Of a stretch of DNA of 64,000 nucleotides, positions 37,068 through 49,800 are shown piece by piece. Source of the stretch: Luscinia megarhynchos (lineage: Eukaryota; Chordata; Aves; Passeriformes; Turdidae); assembly GCA_034336665.1 (NCBI GenBank), contig CM067568.1:8825165-8889164 (forward strand). Reading direction: 5' to 3'. The notes below the pieces were generated by a model. It saw nothing but the letters and a program-made list of their open reading frames with translations, searched no databases and was not told where the DNA came from. The translations under genes and the position numbers were made by a program. Position 1 is the stretch's first letter; each line of letters starts with the position of its first letter.

Positions 37068-37155
37068 GCTAAATTAAACAAAACGTCTTCGTTCCGTGCA
37101 CTCCCATCGGAACTGTGCTAATTAAACAAAATGTGCACACTCGCACCGGAACCAT
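37068..37155. repeat. Imperfect short duplication upstream of PTDSS2
   Basis: GCTAAATTAAACAAAACG and, about 49 bases on, GCTAATTAAACAAAATG. Each is followed by a similar CACTC...CGGAAC segment (about 50 bp and 39 bp units). It lies just outside the CpG island. Confidence 0.6.
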
Positions 37156-37635
37156 GCGGGGAAAAGGGTCCTTCGCCAGGCTGCCGTGCGGCTCTCGAGT
37201 ACCCCACGTTGGGTAGCCCATCCCTGACGCCGTGGCTGTCCCGATTCCCGCGCCTTTGTGCGATGAAATGTTAACTATCTGTTAAATATGTGCATTTTGC
37301 TGGCAAAATAAAAACGTATTTTGCTTAGTAAAAGTTTTGTTCCCACACGGAAGGTCTGGCCAGGGCTGGGGGTGCTTGCAGGGTGTCCCTGTGCCCTTGG
37401 ATTTGGAGAAGCCTAAAATCGCTCAGCCCTTCCCAAATTACCTTGGTCAGGCTCCTCTTCTGGAATGTGCCATGCTGATCCCGGCTGGCAGGCAGGGAAC
37501 TCTGGATTTCTGGAAAGATCTTGGCATGGCAGCAAAACTCTGGGAATATCGTGTGGAGGGAAGGCCAAGTCCTGTGGGAGCAGAGAAATGAAACAGGGAA
37601 AGTAATTAGAGGAAACATAGACAGGACGGCAAATA

Positions 37636-37690
37636 ATGAAGGAGACCTTTAAAGGTCCCTTCCCACCCAAAACTATTCCATGGTTCTATG
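37636..37690 (+). mobile_element. Short CR1 3' terminus
   Basis: Contains CTTTAAAGGTCCCTTCCCAC, then AACTATTCCATGGTTCTATG. Only the last part of a CR1 is left; a second copy follows directly. Confidence 0.75.
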
Positions 37691-37699
37691 AAATAATGA

Positions 37700-37942
37700 A
37701 AGGGAGCAGGGTTAGATGGGATATTGGGAAACAATTCTGTGAGGGTGCTGAGGCCCTGGAATGGATTTCCCAGAGAAGCTGTGGCTGCCCCATCCTTGGA
37801 AGTGTCCAAGGACAGGCTGGATGGGGCTTGAAGCAACCTGAGGTGGTGGAAGGTGTCCCTGCCCATGGCAGGGGGTGGCACTGGACCTTTGATGTCCTTT
37901 CCAATCCCAGCCACTCCAGTATTCTCGGAGTCTGTGGAATAA
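37700..37942 (+). mobile_element. CR1 3' end fragment
   Basis: Contains GGTTAGATGGGATATTGGGA, GGATTTCCCAGAGAAGCTGT, CCTTGGAAGTGTCCAAGGAC and GGTGTCCCTGCCCATGGCAG, all typical of the CR1 3' region. Confidence 0.88.
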
Positions 37943-38124
37943 CGGAGCTGGCCACAGGAGGGCAGGAGCGGCCTGGGCGAGGAGCAGGCGAAGCCCAGCA
38001 AAACCCAGTTCTGGGATAGATAAAGGACATTTCTGTCCGCTGCACAATCCCTCCCCACCCCGCTTCCAGCCTAAAACTCTCTCCTGCATATCCCACGATG
38101 CTTTATGAGAGCTGGAGGCATTCA

Positions 38125-38375
38125 TCATGTACCAAGAGGATATCCCGAGTTGGAAGGGATCCATAAGGATCAGCCAGTCCAACTGCTGCCTGCACAGACA
38201 CCCCAACAATCCCACCCTGTGCCTGAGAGCATTGCCAAATGCTCCTCGAGCTCCGGCAGCCTTGAGTCACGATGGTTCCTTGGGGACCCTGCTCCAGTTC
38301 CCTTCCACCCTCTGGTGGAAGAACCCTCTCCTAATATCCAGTCTAAGCCTTCCCTGCTTAGAATGAGCACCAAGT
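38125..38375 (-). mobile_element. CR1 fragment, a different subfamily
   Basis: Contains GAGTTGGAAGGGATCCATAA, GATCAGCCAGTCCAACTGCT and CCTCTCCTAATATCCAGTCT, the reverse complement of a CR1 variant with a GATCATCGAGTCCAACTC-type 3' end. Confidence 0.8.
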
Positions 38376-39884
38376 ACTTCAATTACAAGCAGGGCTTCAC
38401 CTCAAACCACCTCCTCTGCTCTAACGTATTGACTGTACTTCCAGGGATACCCACAGATCCAAACAGAATAGGATTTGGGTGAAAACACCCCCAACTTGAT
38501 GAGAGAGCACACACATCTGCTGCCATTTTAGCACCATCCTGAATCAGCACCTTTGCACCCTTAGAAGAGGAGCTCCCTGTCCAAAAGCATTGCTCCCAGG
38601 AGGGAGGTGGGCAGGCAGCCTGTATCCAGCTGCAGTGGTTTCACACACAAAACCCTTCAGCATTCTCCTCAGGTGGGAATTACCATCTCCACATCCAGCC
38701 AGGACTAACAGGTCAGGGAGTGTTCCTGGAGCTTCCCTGCCAACACTCAGTGCAGGTCAAATGGCTGCCCAAGGCAGCTGGAGTCCAGTGAGTTCGGGTG
38801 TGTGACCAACCCAGCAGCCACAGAGCTGATCATATCCTAAATAATTTCCTCTGCTCTCACAGGGTTCATGTGCCTCCCTCCCCAGTTTCAGCTTTTCCCA
38901 CTGCCATCCTCAGCCCTAGTCACCCGAGTGCAGTAAATGCAGGAGGGGAGGGAAGCACTGGAAGAGGGACAGCATAAACTTGCTCACCTGCCTTGCTGCA
39001 AAAGCAGCTAAATCCTGCCCAGGCAAAACCAAATTCCTCCTAAACAGGAACAGCAGCAGCATGGTCTCCTCTGAGTGCCATGAAAGATGCTCCAGGCACT
39101 GGATGTGCCTCAGCCAAAGCCAACCTGCAGGCACAGACTCTCCTTCCCCACTGGCTGGTGACATCCATGGGCTTTGAGAACTGCTGCTGGGTGCAGGACC
39201 TCCTGGGCTGTCTGGAGAGCTGAGCCCTTCCCAGGAAGCAGCAGGAGTGTGGGAGGAGTGCCACAGCTGTTCCTCCCACAGGTAACCCCATTTCCCTGGA
39301 ACACAGCAGCACTCCCATTGCAAAGGCCTTTGCCCTGCTGTCAGGTGGAAAGCCAGGGCTTCACTCTCCCTGGGTAAACACACACAGTCTCCCAGAGATA
39401 CAGCCCATTCTCCACTTCCAAGCTCGTGGATCACCCCTGGAAGGAAGGCTAAAGGTCTGCCTGCACCTTGGTTTCACACACAGCAGGACATTGGGAAGAC
39501 AACTCCTTTTTTCCCCCCAGATAATCCCCAGGTCAGATTTCGCACCTGTTCAAGGCACTTGGCAAAGCCACAGGGTGATGGTGGCTTAACTGGGAGCACC
39601 ACTCTCAAAATGCTGGCTGCCTTTCCTAGCAGGACACAGCTGGATTACCACCCCCAGGACTTGGTTTATTTTATAGCAGCCCACAGGAATGCTGATGGAC
39701 GGCACAAGGGAATCCAGAGCAGTTATTGAGCCTCCTGTTAGTCCCAAAAAATGATTTTCTTATTTGTAAATGAAAGCAACAGAAAACAGGGGTAAGGCAA
39801 GATCTGGCTTACACAAACACTCACTTTTTATTACAAGAGTTATTCCCTGTTCCAGATTGGAGTTGATTCTTACCCTCTGTTCTG

Positions 39885-40285
39885 CTCAGGTGAAACCCTA
39901 CCTGAATTGCATCCAGCTCCAGGATCGCCAGCACAGGAAGGACAGCAACCTGTTGGAGAGAGTCCAGAGGAGGGACACCAAGTTGATCAGAGGGACAGAG
40001 CAGCTCTGCCATGATGAAAGGCTGAGAGGATCGGGATTGCTGAGCCTAGAGAAGAGAAGGCTTCGGGGTAACCTGATTGCCCCTTCCAGTACCTGCAAGG
40101 AAACTGGAGAGGGGCTTTGGACAAAGGCCTGCAGTGACAGGATAAGGAGGAATGGCTTCCCACTGCCAGAGAGCATGGTTAGATGGGATATTGGGAAGAA
40201 ATTCCTCCCTGTGAGGGTGGTGAGGCCCTGGCACAGGTTGCCCACAGAAGCTGTGGAAGTGTTCAAGGTCAGGTTGACAGCACTA
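39885..40285 (+). mobile_element. CR1 3' fragment, about 400 bp
   Basis: Contains AAACCCTACCTGAATTGCAT, GAGGAGGGACACCAAGTTGA, GCCTAGAGAAGAGAAGGCTT and TTCCTCCCTGTGAGGGTGGT. This is the longest CR1 piece here. An open frame across it is accidental. Confidence 0.88.
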
Positions 40286-40499
40286 TTACACGTGGGGAGA
40301 AAAGTGCACACGACTCCTGCAGCTGTTTTACCAACCAGTGAGGCATCAAGAGGAGATTTCTAGAGCTTTCCAGAGCTTCTGTTAATAGCTCCTTTGGGCC
40401 AGTTTATGGCAGCTCTTGGGGATGTCACAGGGTACAGCACACAGCCCTGGCACCACGAGGGGCAGAGGGGAAAGCAGTGCCCTGGAGCTGGCAGGAGGA

Positions 40500-40831
40500 A
40501 CTCGGCACTGTTACCTGCGCTGGGCGGTTCTGGGCTTGCCACTCCTCTGGGCGAGGGTGAAGGGCAGCTCCCTCGCCTCCTCCTGATATCTGCCCGCTGC
40601 CAGGCAGAGGCAGCTCCCTCCCAAGGAGGCACGAGTGCCACACGGAAGTCACGGCACCACTCGCTTCACATGAGACCTCTGAGACCTCGGGCGAAGGAGC
40701 TGGGGAAGGAAACCGCCGCGTGAGAGAGCCCAGGAGCCTCCAGCCCATCCTGCCCGCCAGCCCTTTCCTTAGGAATCTGCCCCGAGGGGCTCTGGGAGAG
40801 AGGGACACCGAGGAAGGCTCTCCGCTTCACC
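40500..40831 (+). promoter_or_regulatory. ANO9: ANO9 promoter / 5' UTR region
   Basis: A moderately CpG-rich stretch ends at the ANO9 start codon. No TATA box is visible. The ATG has A at -3 (CACCATG), a good initiation context. The transcription start cannot be fixed from sequence. Confidence 0.5.
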
Positions 40832-40837
40832 ATGCAG
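40832..40837 (+). CDS. ANO9: ANO9 exon 1, coding part only 6 bp
   Basis: ATGCAG then GTAGGAAC. It codes Met-Gln, the same two residues that begin human ANO9, and joins exon 2 in phase 0. The start rests on this match and on the promoter-like context. Confidence 0.7.
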
Positions 40838-43800
40838 GTAGGAACAGAAACTGCCCCGATATTCCCAGGATGCTGCTTTCCAGCACCTCTAAGCACCTGT
40901 GGCTTGGAAACACAGGATACACTAACCTCCAGTTTCTACCACTCACCTGCTTTCAGCCTTTAAGGTACAAAATTCCTACCACGAGTGTGTGACAGGGAAA
41001 GCAGGATGAGCTGCTGGTCCCATGCACCATCCCACCGTGCAGTGGGGTCACACTGGCCCCACATGTTGGTCCCAGAGCACGGATCAGAGCAGGATGGTAT
41101 GGACAGAGCTTATGCAAACCTAGGAACGAGCACTGCAGAGGTGACAGCCCCAGGTGTCCCAGGAGCACCTGGAATACAGCAAGGGCAGAGGGGGAGCTGT
41201 GATCTTTTTCTTCCCTAACTTGGAAGAAAGGATGCAGGCTTTTTCCTGGGAAAAGCCAGGCAAAATCTCCAAAGTGAGGACAGGTAGTAAAGGTACAGCT
41301 CTGCCTATCCAAGCAAAAGCTGTCCCACTTCTCAGGAAGCCACGGGCTAATGTGGAAGTGCTCCAAGGGAAGCTGTGTAAGAAACATCCTGGAGATAAGA
41401 GCAATTTGATCACCTCAGTGTGGGTGATGAGAACCACCCAACCCCACACCAATTCATGACAGGAAAGGAAAACAAGGATGCCAGATCCTATCCAGGTCCT
41501 TGTCCTGGGTTACTCACACGGGTGACTCTGCAGCCCAGCCCAAGGCTGCCTGTGGCGATTTCCCAGAAGGAACACTCAGGGCAGTGGGTTAACCTGGCCT
41601 GGGACAAGGACCAATGATACACCTTTGGAGAGATGGAAACCCTTTTCAACATGGAAATTCCTGCTGCTCATTGTGCCAGTCACTTTTACACCTTTGCACA
41701 GTGGCACCTCACATCCTGTTCCAACCACAGGGCAGGAAGGAGTGAAACCGAAACTGTCCTTCCCGACAGCAGGGATAGATCCCAAGGTTGGTACAACCAC
41801 TGCAGAGCCCAGGTGGCCTTGCCTGCACCTGATCCCGACTGCCCTGTGAAGCCAGAGCAGAGCAGCCACTGTCAGACAGACATTTTTTCCTAATTCCCAG
41901 GAAAAAACAATTAGCTGTGAGTGTAACAGTGATCCAAAGTCCCTGCTCTCTGAGGCTATCCCTGCCTTCCCATCAGGAAGCAGAAGGACAAGGGGGATGG
42001 CTTCAAGCTGCCAGAGGGCAGGGTTAGATGGGATATTGGGAAGAAATCATTCCCTGTGAGGGTGCTGAAGCCCTGGAATGGATTTCCCAGAGAAGCTGTG
42101 GCTGTCCCATCTTTGGAAGTGTCCAACACCAGGCTGGAAAGGCTTGGAGCAACCTGGGCCTGTGAAAGGTGTCCATGCTCATGGTAGAAGGTGGAACTGG
42201 ACAGGTTTTAAGGTCCCTTCCACCCAATCCACTCTGGGATTCTGGGATTCTATGCACATCCCATATGGCCCTAAAAGCAAGCTGGGCACCTGCATAGCAG
42301 CCTGAGCCTCAGCAGCCACTGGGATAAGTCCAACATTCCATAGCTGAGCACACCTTTGTAACCTCTCAGCCTTTTCCCAAGGAAGTGGATGTGCTGGCTG
42401 GGATGCTCAGATGCCTAAGCAGGACTGTGCCTGTTCCTTGGAGTTGGCAGCCACCTGGGAACAGAAGGTGTGATCCCAGCAGGTCCCTTCACCTCATCTC
42501 AAGCTTTACTGGGGACAGCAGCAGCAGGAAAAGTGTGCCAAGATGGCATTAGGAACAGCCCAAAAGGTTCCCATACCCAAAGGATGGCTTCCCCTCCACA
42601 TCCATCCACAAGATCACGGGTGACAGGGAATTACTGCAGGATGAGGCTGGTGCATGTGGAGGCTGAGAGAAACCAGCCGGGCAGGAATGAGCCAACACGA
42701 CATCGGAGAGCATGCCAGGCCAGATCCATCAGGGCACTGGCAGTGGGCAGATCCCTGAGAGCATTCACTCCCTCTCCTGTGCCCAGAGAGGGGCTCAAAC
42801 TGGGATACAGGGAACTGCACCCAATCCTGCCCCCTACCAAACCTGGTTAGAGCAGATGACAACACCAGAACCCTCCCTCTGCCTCTTGCCATTAACTGGG
42901 GTACCTTTTATCCAAGAGAAATTCTGTCTCTTGTTACAACAGCACCTCTGGGGGACAGCATCCCTCTTCTCAAGCCTTCCCACTTCTCCTTCTTGTCAGT
43001 CAGTCTCCTCATGGCTCTTGTGCTTTGGCTGATCCACTTGAGTGAGCATCTGGCAGAATATTTCAGCCCTTTCCTCATCCCAGCCTCCCTGCTCCCATGG
43101 CCTCATTCTCCAGTGAAAGCTTGGGATGCAGATCTTACATCAGGGCACAGTTGCACCACCATGGCTCTGCTGCCAAGATTACAGCTGGAGGAACTCGTCT
43201 GGCGGGCTGCTCTTTTAGGTCACAGTGTCTCTGGTGACACCGAGTTACAATATTCCCAGCCCTGGCAGCTCCTTCCCACTGCTGTGCTGCGTCACCTTCC
43301 CTCGGGAACAGCAGCGTAACTGTTTGTGGGGACACGCTACAAGTCACATCAAAGGGTGGAAAAAGCCCCCACAGGGACAGCTGATGGCTTGAGCTGAAAG
43401 AGAGCAGGGTTTAATGGGATACTGAGAAGAAATTCTTCCCTGTGGGCATGCTGAGGCCCTGGCACAGGATGCACAGGGAAGCTGTGACTGCCCCATCCCT
43501 GGAAGTGTCCAAGACCAGGTTGGAGCAACCTGGTCTACTGGAAGGTGTCCCTGGGGACTGGATGGGCATGAAGTTCCTTTCCAACACAAACCATTCCATG
43601 ATGCTTGCTTTGTGCTCTCCCCACACCTGCACCCTTGGATGTCTGAGTGTAATTAATTACCTGTAACCAGGAAGGTGGGAGCTACACAGCCATTCTCTCC
43701 AGAGCCACTGACACACAGGAGGGGAACAGAGAAAAGCCAGAGTTCAAGCAGTGTTTGGACTACACTCTTAGGCACATGGATGCTTGGGGTGGTCCTGTGC

Positions 43801-46800
43801 AGGGCCAGGAGCTGGATTCCCTTCCAACTTGAGATATTCTATGATTTTATGATCAGCTGCTCATCATCCCCTCTCTGTCCCTTGGCTGCTGCCTGAGGCA
43901 TCCGATATGTTTTCCAAGGACTTTTTTTGCCTGTTTTCCTGTAGGGTTGTTCCAGCCTCCAAGTGTCTGTGCTCTACTCTCTCTTTACTGGAATTTAAAA
44001 CTACCTTCCCCACCCTCCCCAAAAAGGCCACGGTGCCCTATCTGACAGGAACAACTGACAGATGGAAAAGGCTGATTAAAGCCTGTAAAATCCACTGTAG
44101 CATGGAGAGAGAGGGTGAAAGGTAAACACTTCCCCAGGGCATCAGGGTAAAAGAGCTGAGGGAGGTTTTTTTCTCCTGGTCCAGATCCCTCACAGCCCCA
44201 GGGCACTGTGAGCATGATGAGTTCTAGGGGAGGCTGCACACCCTGCCAGGGCAGCAGTCCCTGTAGCATTCCTAAACAGAAATCCCAGACCCCAAACTGG
44301 TGATCAGGAGCATGTGGGAGAAGGTTTCACACAAGCCTCCTCTTACCTTCCTCCCTGGGCAACTCTTCAAGGCTGCTGGAAGAGGAAAACACAGGATCTT
44401 GCAGGGAGCCTGCTGAAGTCTTCCCTTCACTGGTTTTCTTTTCAACAGGATGAAATTCTGCTGAGTCCCCGCAGGGAATCTCCTGTTGAGGACATGGACC
44501 CCTTTTCCTCCCCGGTAAGCTCTGCTCCTTCTGCATGTGCAGCTAGTCCAGCCCAGCTCAGAGAGGGGACAAATCCCCATTTCCTTGCTCGTTACCAGTT
44601 CCCCTCTGCACAGCCTCAATGAGGGTCAAACCTCTGAGAGGCTGGAGCTGAGAAGAAGAGCTCTCAGCTTTTCATCTCTAATAATTCCCTGCTGGTTTTG
44701 TGGGCAGAATGAAGAGAAGTGGGACTTTGTCCTGGTGAGTGACATCCATGAAATGGGCAGTGAAAAGGAGATCAAGAGGAAGAAGTTCCTGGATGAGCTG
44801 CAGAAGAAGGGCTTCACCATCAAGGTGAGGGGCTGTGGAAGGAAAAGGCAGCAGATACTTGGCCTGGCTTGGGCTCCTGCATCCCAGGAACTGCATCCCA
44901 GAACCATTGAGCTGTTCACATCAGAGCTGGAAAATAGCCCACTTGCTCAACCAGCGGAGAAAGACCCCTGCCCTGGGACTCACACAGCCCCCAGCCCTTC
45001 CAGTTATGGCCCTTCCCTGCCTCTCTGGCTGTTTTAACAGCCCTTCTCTTCCCCTTACCAGAAAATTGAGGACACAAAGCTCTTTTATGGAGTTCGTGCC
45101 CCACCGCACATCTTCTGGAAATACCAGTGTTTCCTGACGAACTCTGACAGCAGGCAGCAAAACTCCAGTGCCAGCCAGGACATCCCAGTGACCACCAGGT
45201 GGGTGCTGAGCTGATTTCCATCCTCCTGCACTCACTGTTCTCCACACCAGCATCCATTTTCCAGCTCGATTCACAGCTGTGCCAGGCTTTTCATTTTCCA
45301 CAGAACCTTCAACAAAGCTGATAGCTTCTCCCTGCCCACATTTCTCCTCTCTTGCTTCCCTGCATTTTAGTGCACACCTTCTCCCTTCTGTGCCCTGTTT
45401 TCCTGCCACACAACACAAGCTTGTATCCCAGAGCAGCCTCTAAGCAGAATTTCTCCTTGTTCAGGATACGGGTTGTGCACTTCATCCTGCAGAACACTGT
45501 GACATCCGACTTAGGTAAGAGAATGGGGATCCCAGGGGTGATGCTCACCCTGGATCTGCAGGAAGAATCCTGCCCAAGAATCCTGGGCACTGGCATCCCA
45601 GCTGCCTTGGCATCTTGAGGAGAACAGAAAAAGTGGGAGCTTAGACAAGTCAATTTGCTGCTCATCCAGGGGTTGGGAGATTTGGAACCAGCAGTTCCTC
45701 TGCTCTGTCTCCCCAAATCCCTAAGCTTAACCCTGTCCCTTTTGCTCCCAGAGAAGCTGCATGACTTGATGAAGAAGAAGGTGTTTGAGGCAGCCTTTCC
45801 CCTGCACAAGGTGAGGCAGAGCATACAGTGCCTGGGAGGAAAATCCAGGAAAGATGGAGGAGCAGGATGGGGTGGAGGGACCTGTGGGTGACTGGGGCTG
45901 CACCAAGAGCTCGCTGGGTGAAGGGCACGGCAAAGCTCCCGGCAGGTGCCTTAGAGCTGGGCAGGGCATTAAGGGTGCCCTGGTGTTCCTGCATCCAACC
46001 AACTTCTCTGCTCTCCAGAACGAAGAGATAAGGCGAATACTAAAGAAGAAGTGGGCTCGTTGGAGAGTTATGTTTAAGGAACAGCCAATTGAGGAGATCA
46101 GGTAACACAGGCACAAGAGGCAGATCTTCCTAACCAAAAAGTCCCACCTGAAACCCAGAGAGCTCAATGCCCTTTGCCAGGTTCCTGCATTGTCTTGTTT
46201 GAACCTGGCTCTCCTCACAAGCACTGGGCTGCCTTTGCAGCTTCCAAAGCTCTTAGCCTGAGGGTTATCCCTGTGGCTCTGCGCTCCATCTGCTAATCCT
46301 GCAGCATGAAACAACCCCCGCATCTCTGTGGACTTCAATGAACCTGTTCGGTTTTCAGCCACATTCAGAAGGTGGGAGAGGTGGGAATGGAGCATCAGTG
46401 CTGCACAGCCAGCCCGAGGCTGAACTCGGGGCAGTAAAGGCAACATGGGGCTCCTGCAACCACGTGAAATCCCAGGAAAGAGCATGGCTCTAGTTTTTGA
46501 AAACTAACTCCGTGGGCAGAGACAAGAGGGCAAAAAGAACGTGTTACTTCATAAACCTGAGAGGGGGCTCTGGTAGAGAGGGGAGATCTTAAAATAGCCG
46601 TGCACCTCTGACAGCTGGCATGAATTTAATTCCTCTGGGATACAAGGTTCCCAGTCTCTCAGTCTGTAGGCCATTTCTTATCCATGACTCCAACCTGCTT
46701 CCCACACCACAAAAACTGAGATACTGCCACCATGGGCATTTTCTAGTGACTCCCAAAATCTGATCTCCTTTCTGGCTGTAACTCATACCTCACCTTTCCT

Positions 46801-49800
46801 TCTAGGTGCTATTTTGGAGAGAAGGTGGCCTTGTACTTCGCCTGGCTGGGCTGGTACACCTACCTGCTGATTTTCGCTGCCCTGGCTGGGCTGGCAACCG
46901 TCGCAGCTGGGGCTACTGTTTTCAGTTCCAGCCAGGTGAGGTAAGGCCCTTGGGAATGCCAAATGCACATCCCATTCAGGTCTGCAGGTGGCTCTGAGGC
47001 ACCCTTGTTCCCCTTGGCTTCTCTCCTCCTTTCTTCCAGCAAGGAGATCTGTGATGCCAACAACACCATCATGTGCCCACTGTGCGACCAGAATTGCTCG
47101 TTCTGGGTCCTCTCTGACACCTGCACCTATGCCAAGGTAGGGAACCCCCTTTCCAGGACAGGCTCAAGGTAAAGGATGGGAAAACAGTCCCAGCTCATGC
47201 TGCTCCCGCACCACTAAAAAGAAACGTCATCCCAGATCAGTCTCCATCATCACCATGGAATATTTTACCAGTAACAAGCCCCAGTGTCCATCACCTTCCT
47301 GCTTTTTGCCCTCCTGTAGTGCCTTTACTTGTCTCAGTGGAGATGAGCATGCCAAGATCCCAAGGTGCCACAGCCTCTGCAACTCACTGCCTCATCCCAC
47401 TCTTTCTTCTTCTCTTCCAGGTCACTCACATGATTGATAATGAGGCCACAGTGGTGTTTGCCATGTTCATGGCCATCTGGGGTAGGTGTCCATGCCTGGG
47501 TGCCCAGCATATGTGGTTGGGAGAGGGTGCAGAAGGTGGAAAATGGGAAACCAACATAGCTTCACTCTTTGGGGGGATTTGTATCTCCTTCATTTCCAGA
47601 GCCTTCAGTTCTCCTTCCAGACACAGCAAGATACAAAACTATCCTGATGGTATCCTCCAGCTCCCCAAATATTCCTTACCTGAAGTTTGTCCTACCTGAA
47701 GTTTCTGCTCAGCATAGCCTCTCCAAAGGCACCCAGCAGTTTTCTAGCAGGGTGCCTATAAACAGCCACAGCCATAGGAAAGAGGGGCCTCCAGACTCCT
47801 CCTCCATCTTCCCAAATCACTGCACGGCCTCTTACTTGCTGTGGGATGATGGGATGCTGTCACTGCCTTAGTTACACACTCATTTGGCTTTTCCACGGCC
47901 CTTTCTTTGACCAGCCGCCTCAGGAATGGGCCAGGTGTCCCACTGCTGCCTGTTCAGGCCTCTTCCAGGTCACCAAGGTGCAGAGGGGACTGCCTGTCCT
48001 TTATGGGCCAAGGGCAGTCCAGGTTGCTCTGCCATCAGGTTGAATGTGATGGGACACTCTGGGAGACAGAGGAGTGCCTTTCAGAGCCATCCCTAAGTGT
48101 CACTGCACTTTCTCCTTCCCAATCCAGCCACTGTATTCCTGGAGCTGTGGAAGAGGGAGAGAGCCACTGTGGCCACCAACTGGGACCTGTACGGGTGGGA
48201 TGAGGAAGAGGTGAGTACACTATCTTTCCTGCTTGGTGCTTCCCTTTTCAGAGCAGAAGTCCTAGAAAAGGCACCTACATCTAGAAAAGACACATCAGAG
48301 GGGTCCCTTGCCCAGACTGAGCTCAATCATGCTTGGCCATGCTTCTGTGGGTTGGGTGCTCACCCTTGTCCTTCTCCAGCACTGCTCATCCCATGTGTCC
48401 ACTGACACAATGGGCACAGAGCACTGCTGGGTCCCTTCTTTCCCATTTTTAACTTTAATATATATATTTTTAAAATTGTTTTTTAAAGGAGGAGCTGGCT
48501 CTGCACCTGATCAATAATTCACAGCATGAACCCCAGCTGTACCAGCACTCCTACTTCCGCAGCACCATCGTCCTCCTCTTGGCTCTGCTGATGGTATGTG
48601 CCAGGTGACAGCAGGGATGTTTGCTTTAAGGGCACATGGACCAAAGGAGCAAAGGCACAGACCAGGTTTTTAGGGCAGTTCCATGCCCATCACAAGGATC
48701 CTGGGGCTTCCTCATGCTCACACTTCACTGTGCTGTCCACCCTTCGGGGACATGGGCTGAAGGCTCTGCTCTTGCAGTGAGGATCAAGGCAGTGACACAG
48801 AGGGCAGGAAGAGACAAATCCCAATGCACTTGTCCCCACTGTGGGTCAATGGAGACTGGTTCAGATGGAGACATAGAATACTGGAATCATAGAATGTTCA
48901 GGGTTGCAAGGGACCTTATCTAGTCCCAAGCCCCATGCCATGGGCAGAGACACCTCCCACTACCCCAGGTTGCTCAAGGCCTTGTCCCACCTGGCCTTGA
49001 ACACTGCCAGGGTTGGGGCATTTGCAATATCCCTCGGGAGGTGTGGGAAGATAGGTTGAAAGGATAGTCCAGAAGGCAATCTCTCCTGATGAATTACAGC
49101 TGTACAGATTACTGAGAAGTGGAAACTCAATGAGTTTGGGTACTATAAAAGAGTGGGCTAGCTGACTACTTGTTGAGCTGTGTGGTGTTGCCTGTAAGAT
49201 AAGAGGTCTGTACTGCATGAGGCTGCCTATGAGGGAAGGAGTCAGAGTTGCTTGAAAGAAGGCACAAAAAGTTTCTAATGAAGGACTGGATTGGTGGTGA
49301 TGCCAGTCATGTCCATCTTGACATAATTGCTACATAATGGTGACCCCAATGTGATGACTGGGGTTTTGGCTGTAGGATGAGGTACAGCTGGAGACAGAGC
49401 CCAGTGAAGCTGAGAGCAGTGGATTAAGCTGCTAGGTCCAGACCAAACTTAGTTTGACACCTGGAGGAATAGTTATCCAGGTGAGCCACTGGGAACAAAG
49501 ATCTATATATGCAAATACTGCCTTCAGTGTTGGAGCATGGAAAAAAGATTGTGGAATGACTATGGGACATGGTATCAAAAGAGAACAAGGCAGCTACAGA
49601 TTTGGCTACCACCTGGAGATTGCTCTATGTGACTTTAAAAGAATGGAAAACAGAGTAGAAGGTAGAAGAAGAATCACGTGTCCTCAAAAAGTTGAATTAA
49701 GTGCCAAGCCAAAACTTCTAAACAGCAATTAGTTAAAAGTAACTTTATAAAAGCAATTAAGCTAAAGAAGGAACAAATGAAGTAATTAAAGCAGCAAGAT

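Larger units (their letters stand above)
37060..40500. other. Intergenic region between PTDSS2 and ANO9
   Basis: Occupied by CR1 fragments at 37.64, 37.70, 38.13 and 39.89 kb. The remaining sequence shows no exon that I recognise. The two genes are divergent and start about 4 kb apart. Confidence 0.8.
40838..44448 (+). other. ANO9 intron 1 (3.6 kb)
   Basis: Contains three CR1 fragments (41.99, 43.40 and 43.78 kb). I recognise nothing else in it. Confidence 0.75.

Noticed and set aside
39770..40363. 197-codon open frame on the plus strand
   Set aside because: It lies over a CR1 3' fragment, which is noncoding in most copies; the residues match no reverse transcriptase motif.
49454..49732. 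Possible gag-like frame in the nested LTR element
   Set aside because: Only 92 codons, with no zinc-knuckle or other gag feature; I treat the interior as noncoding.
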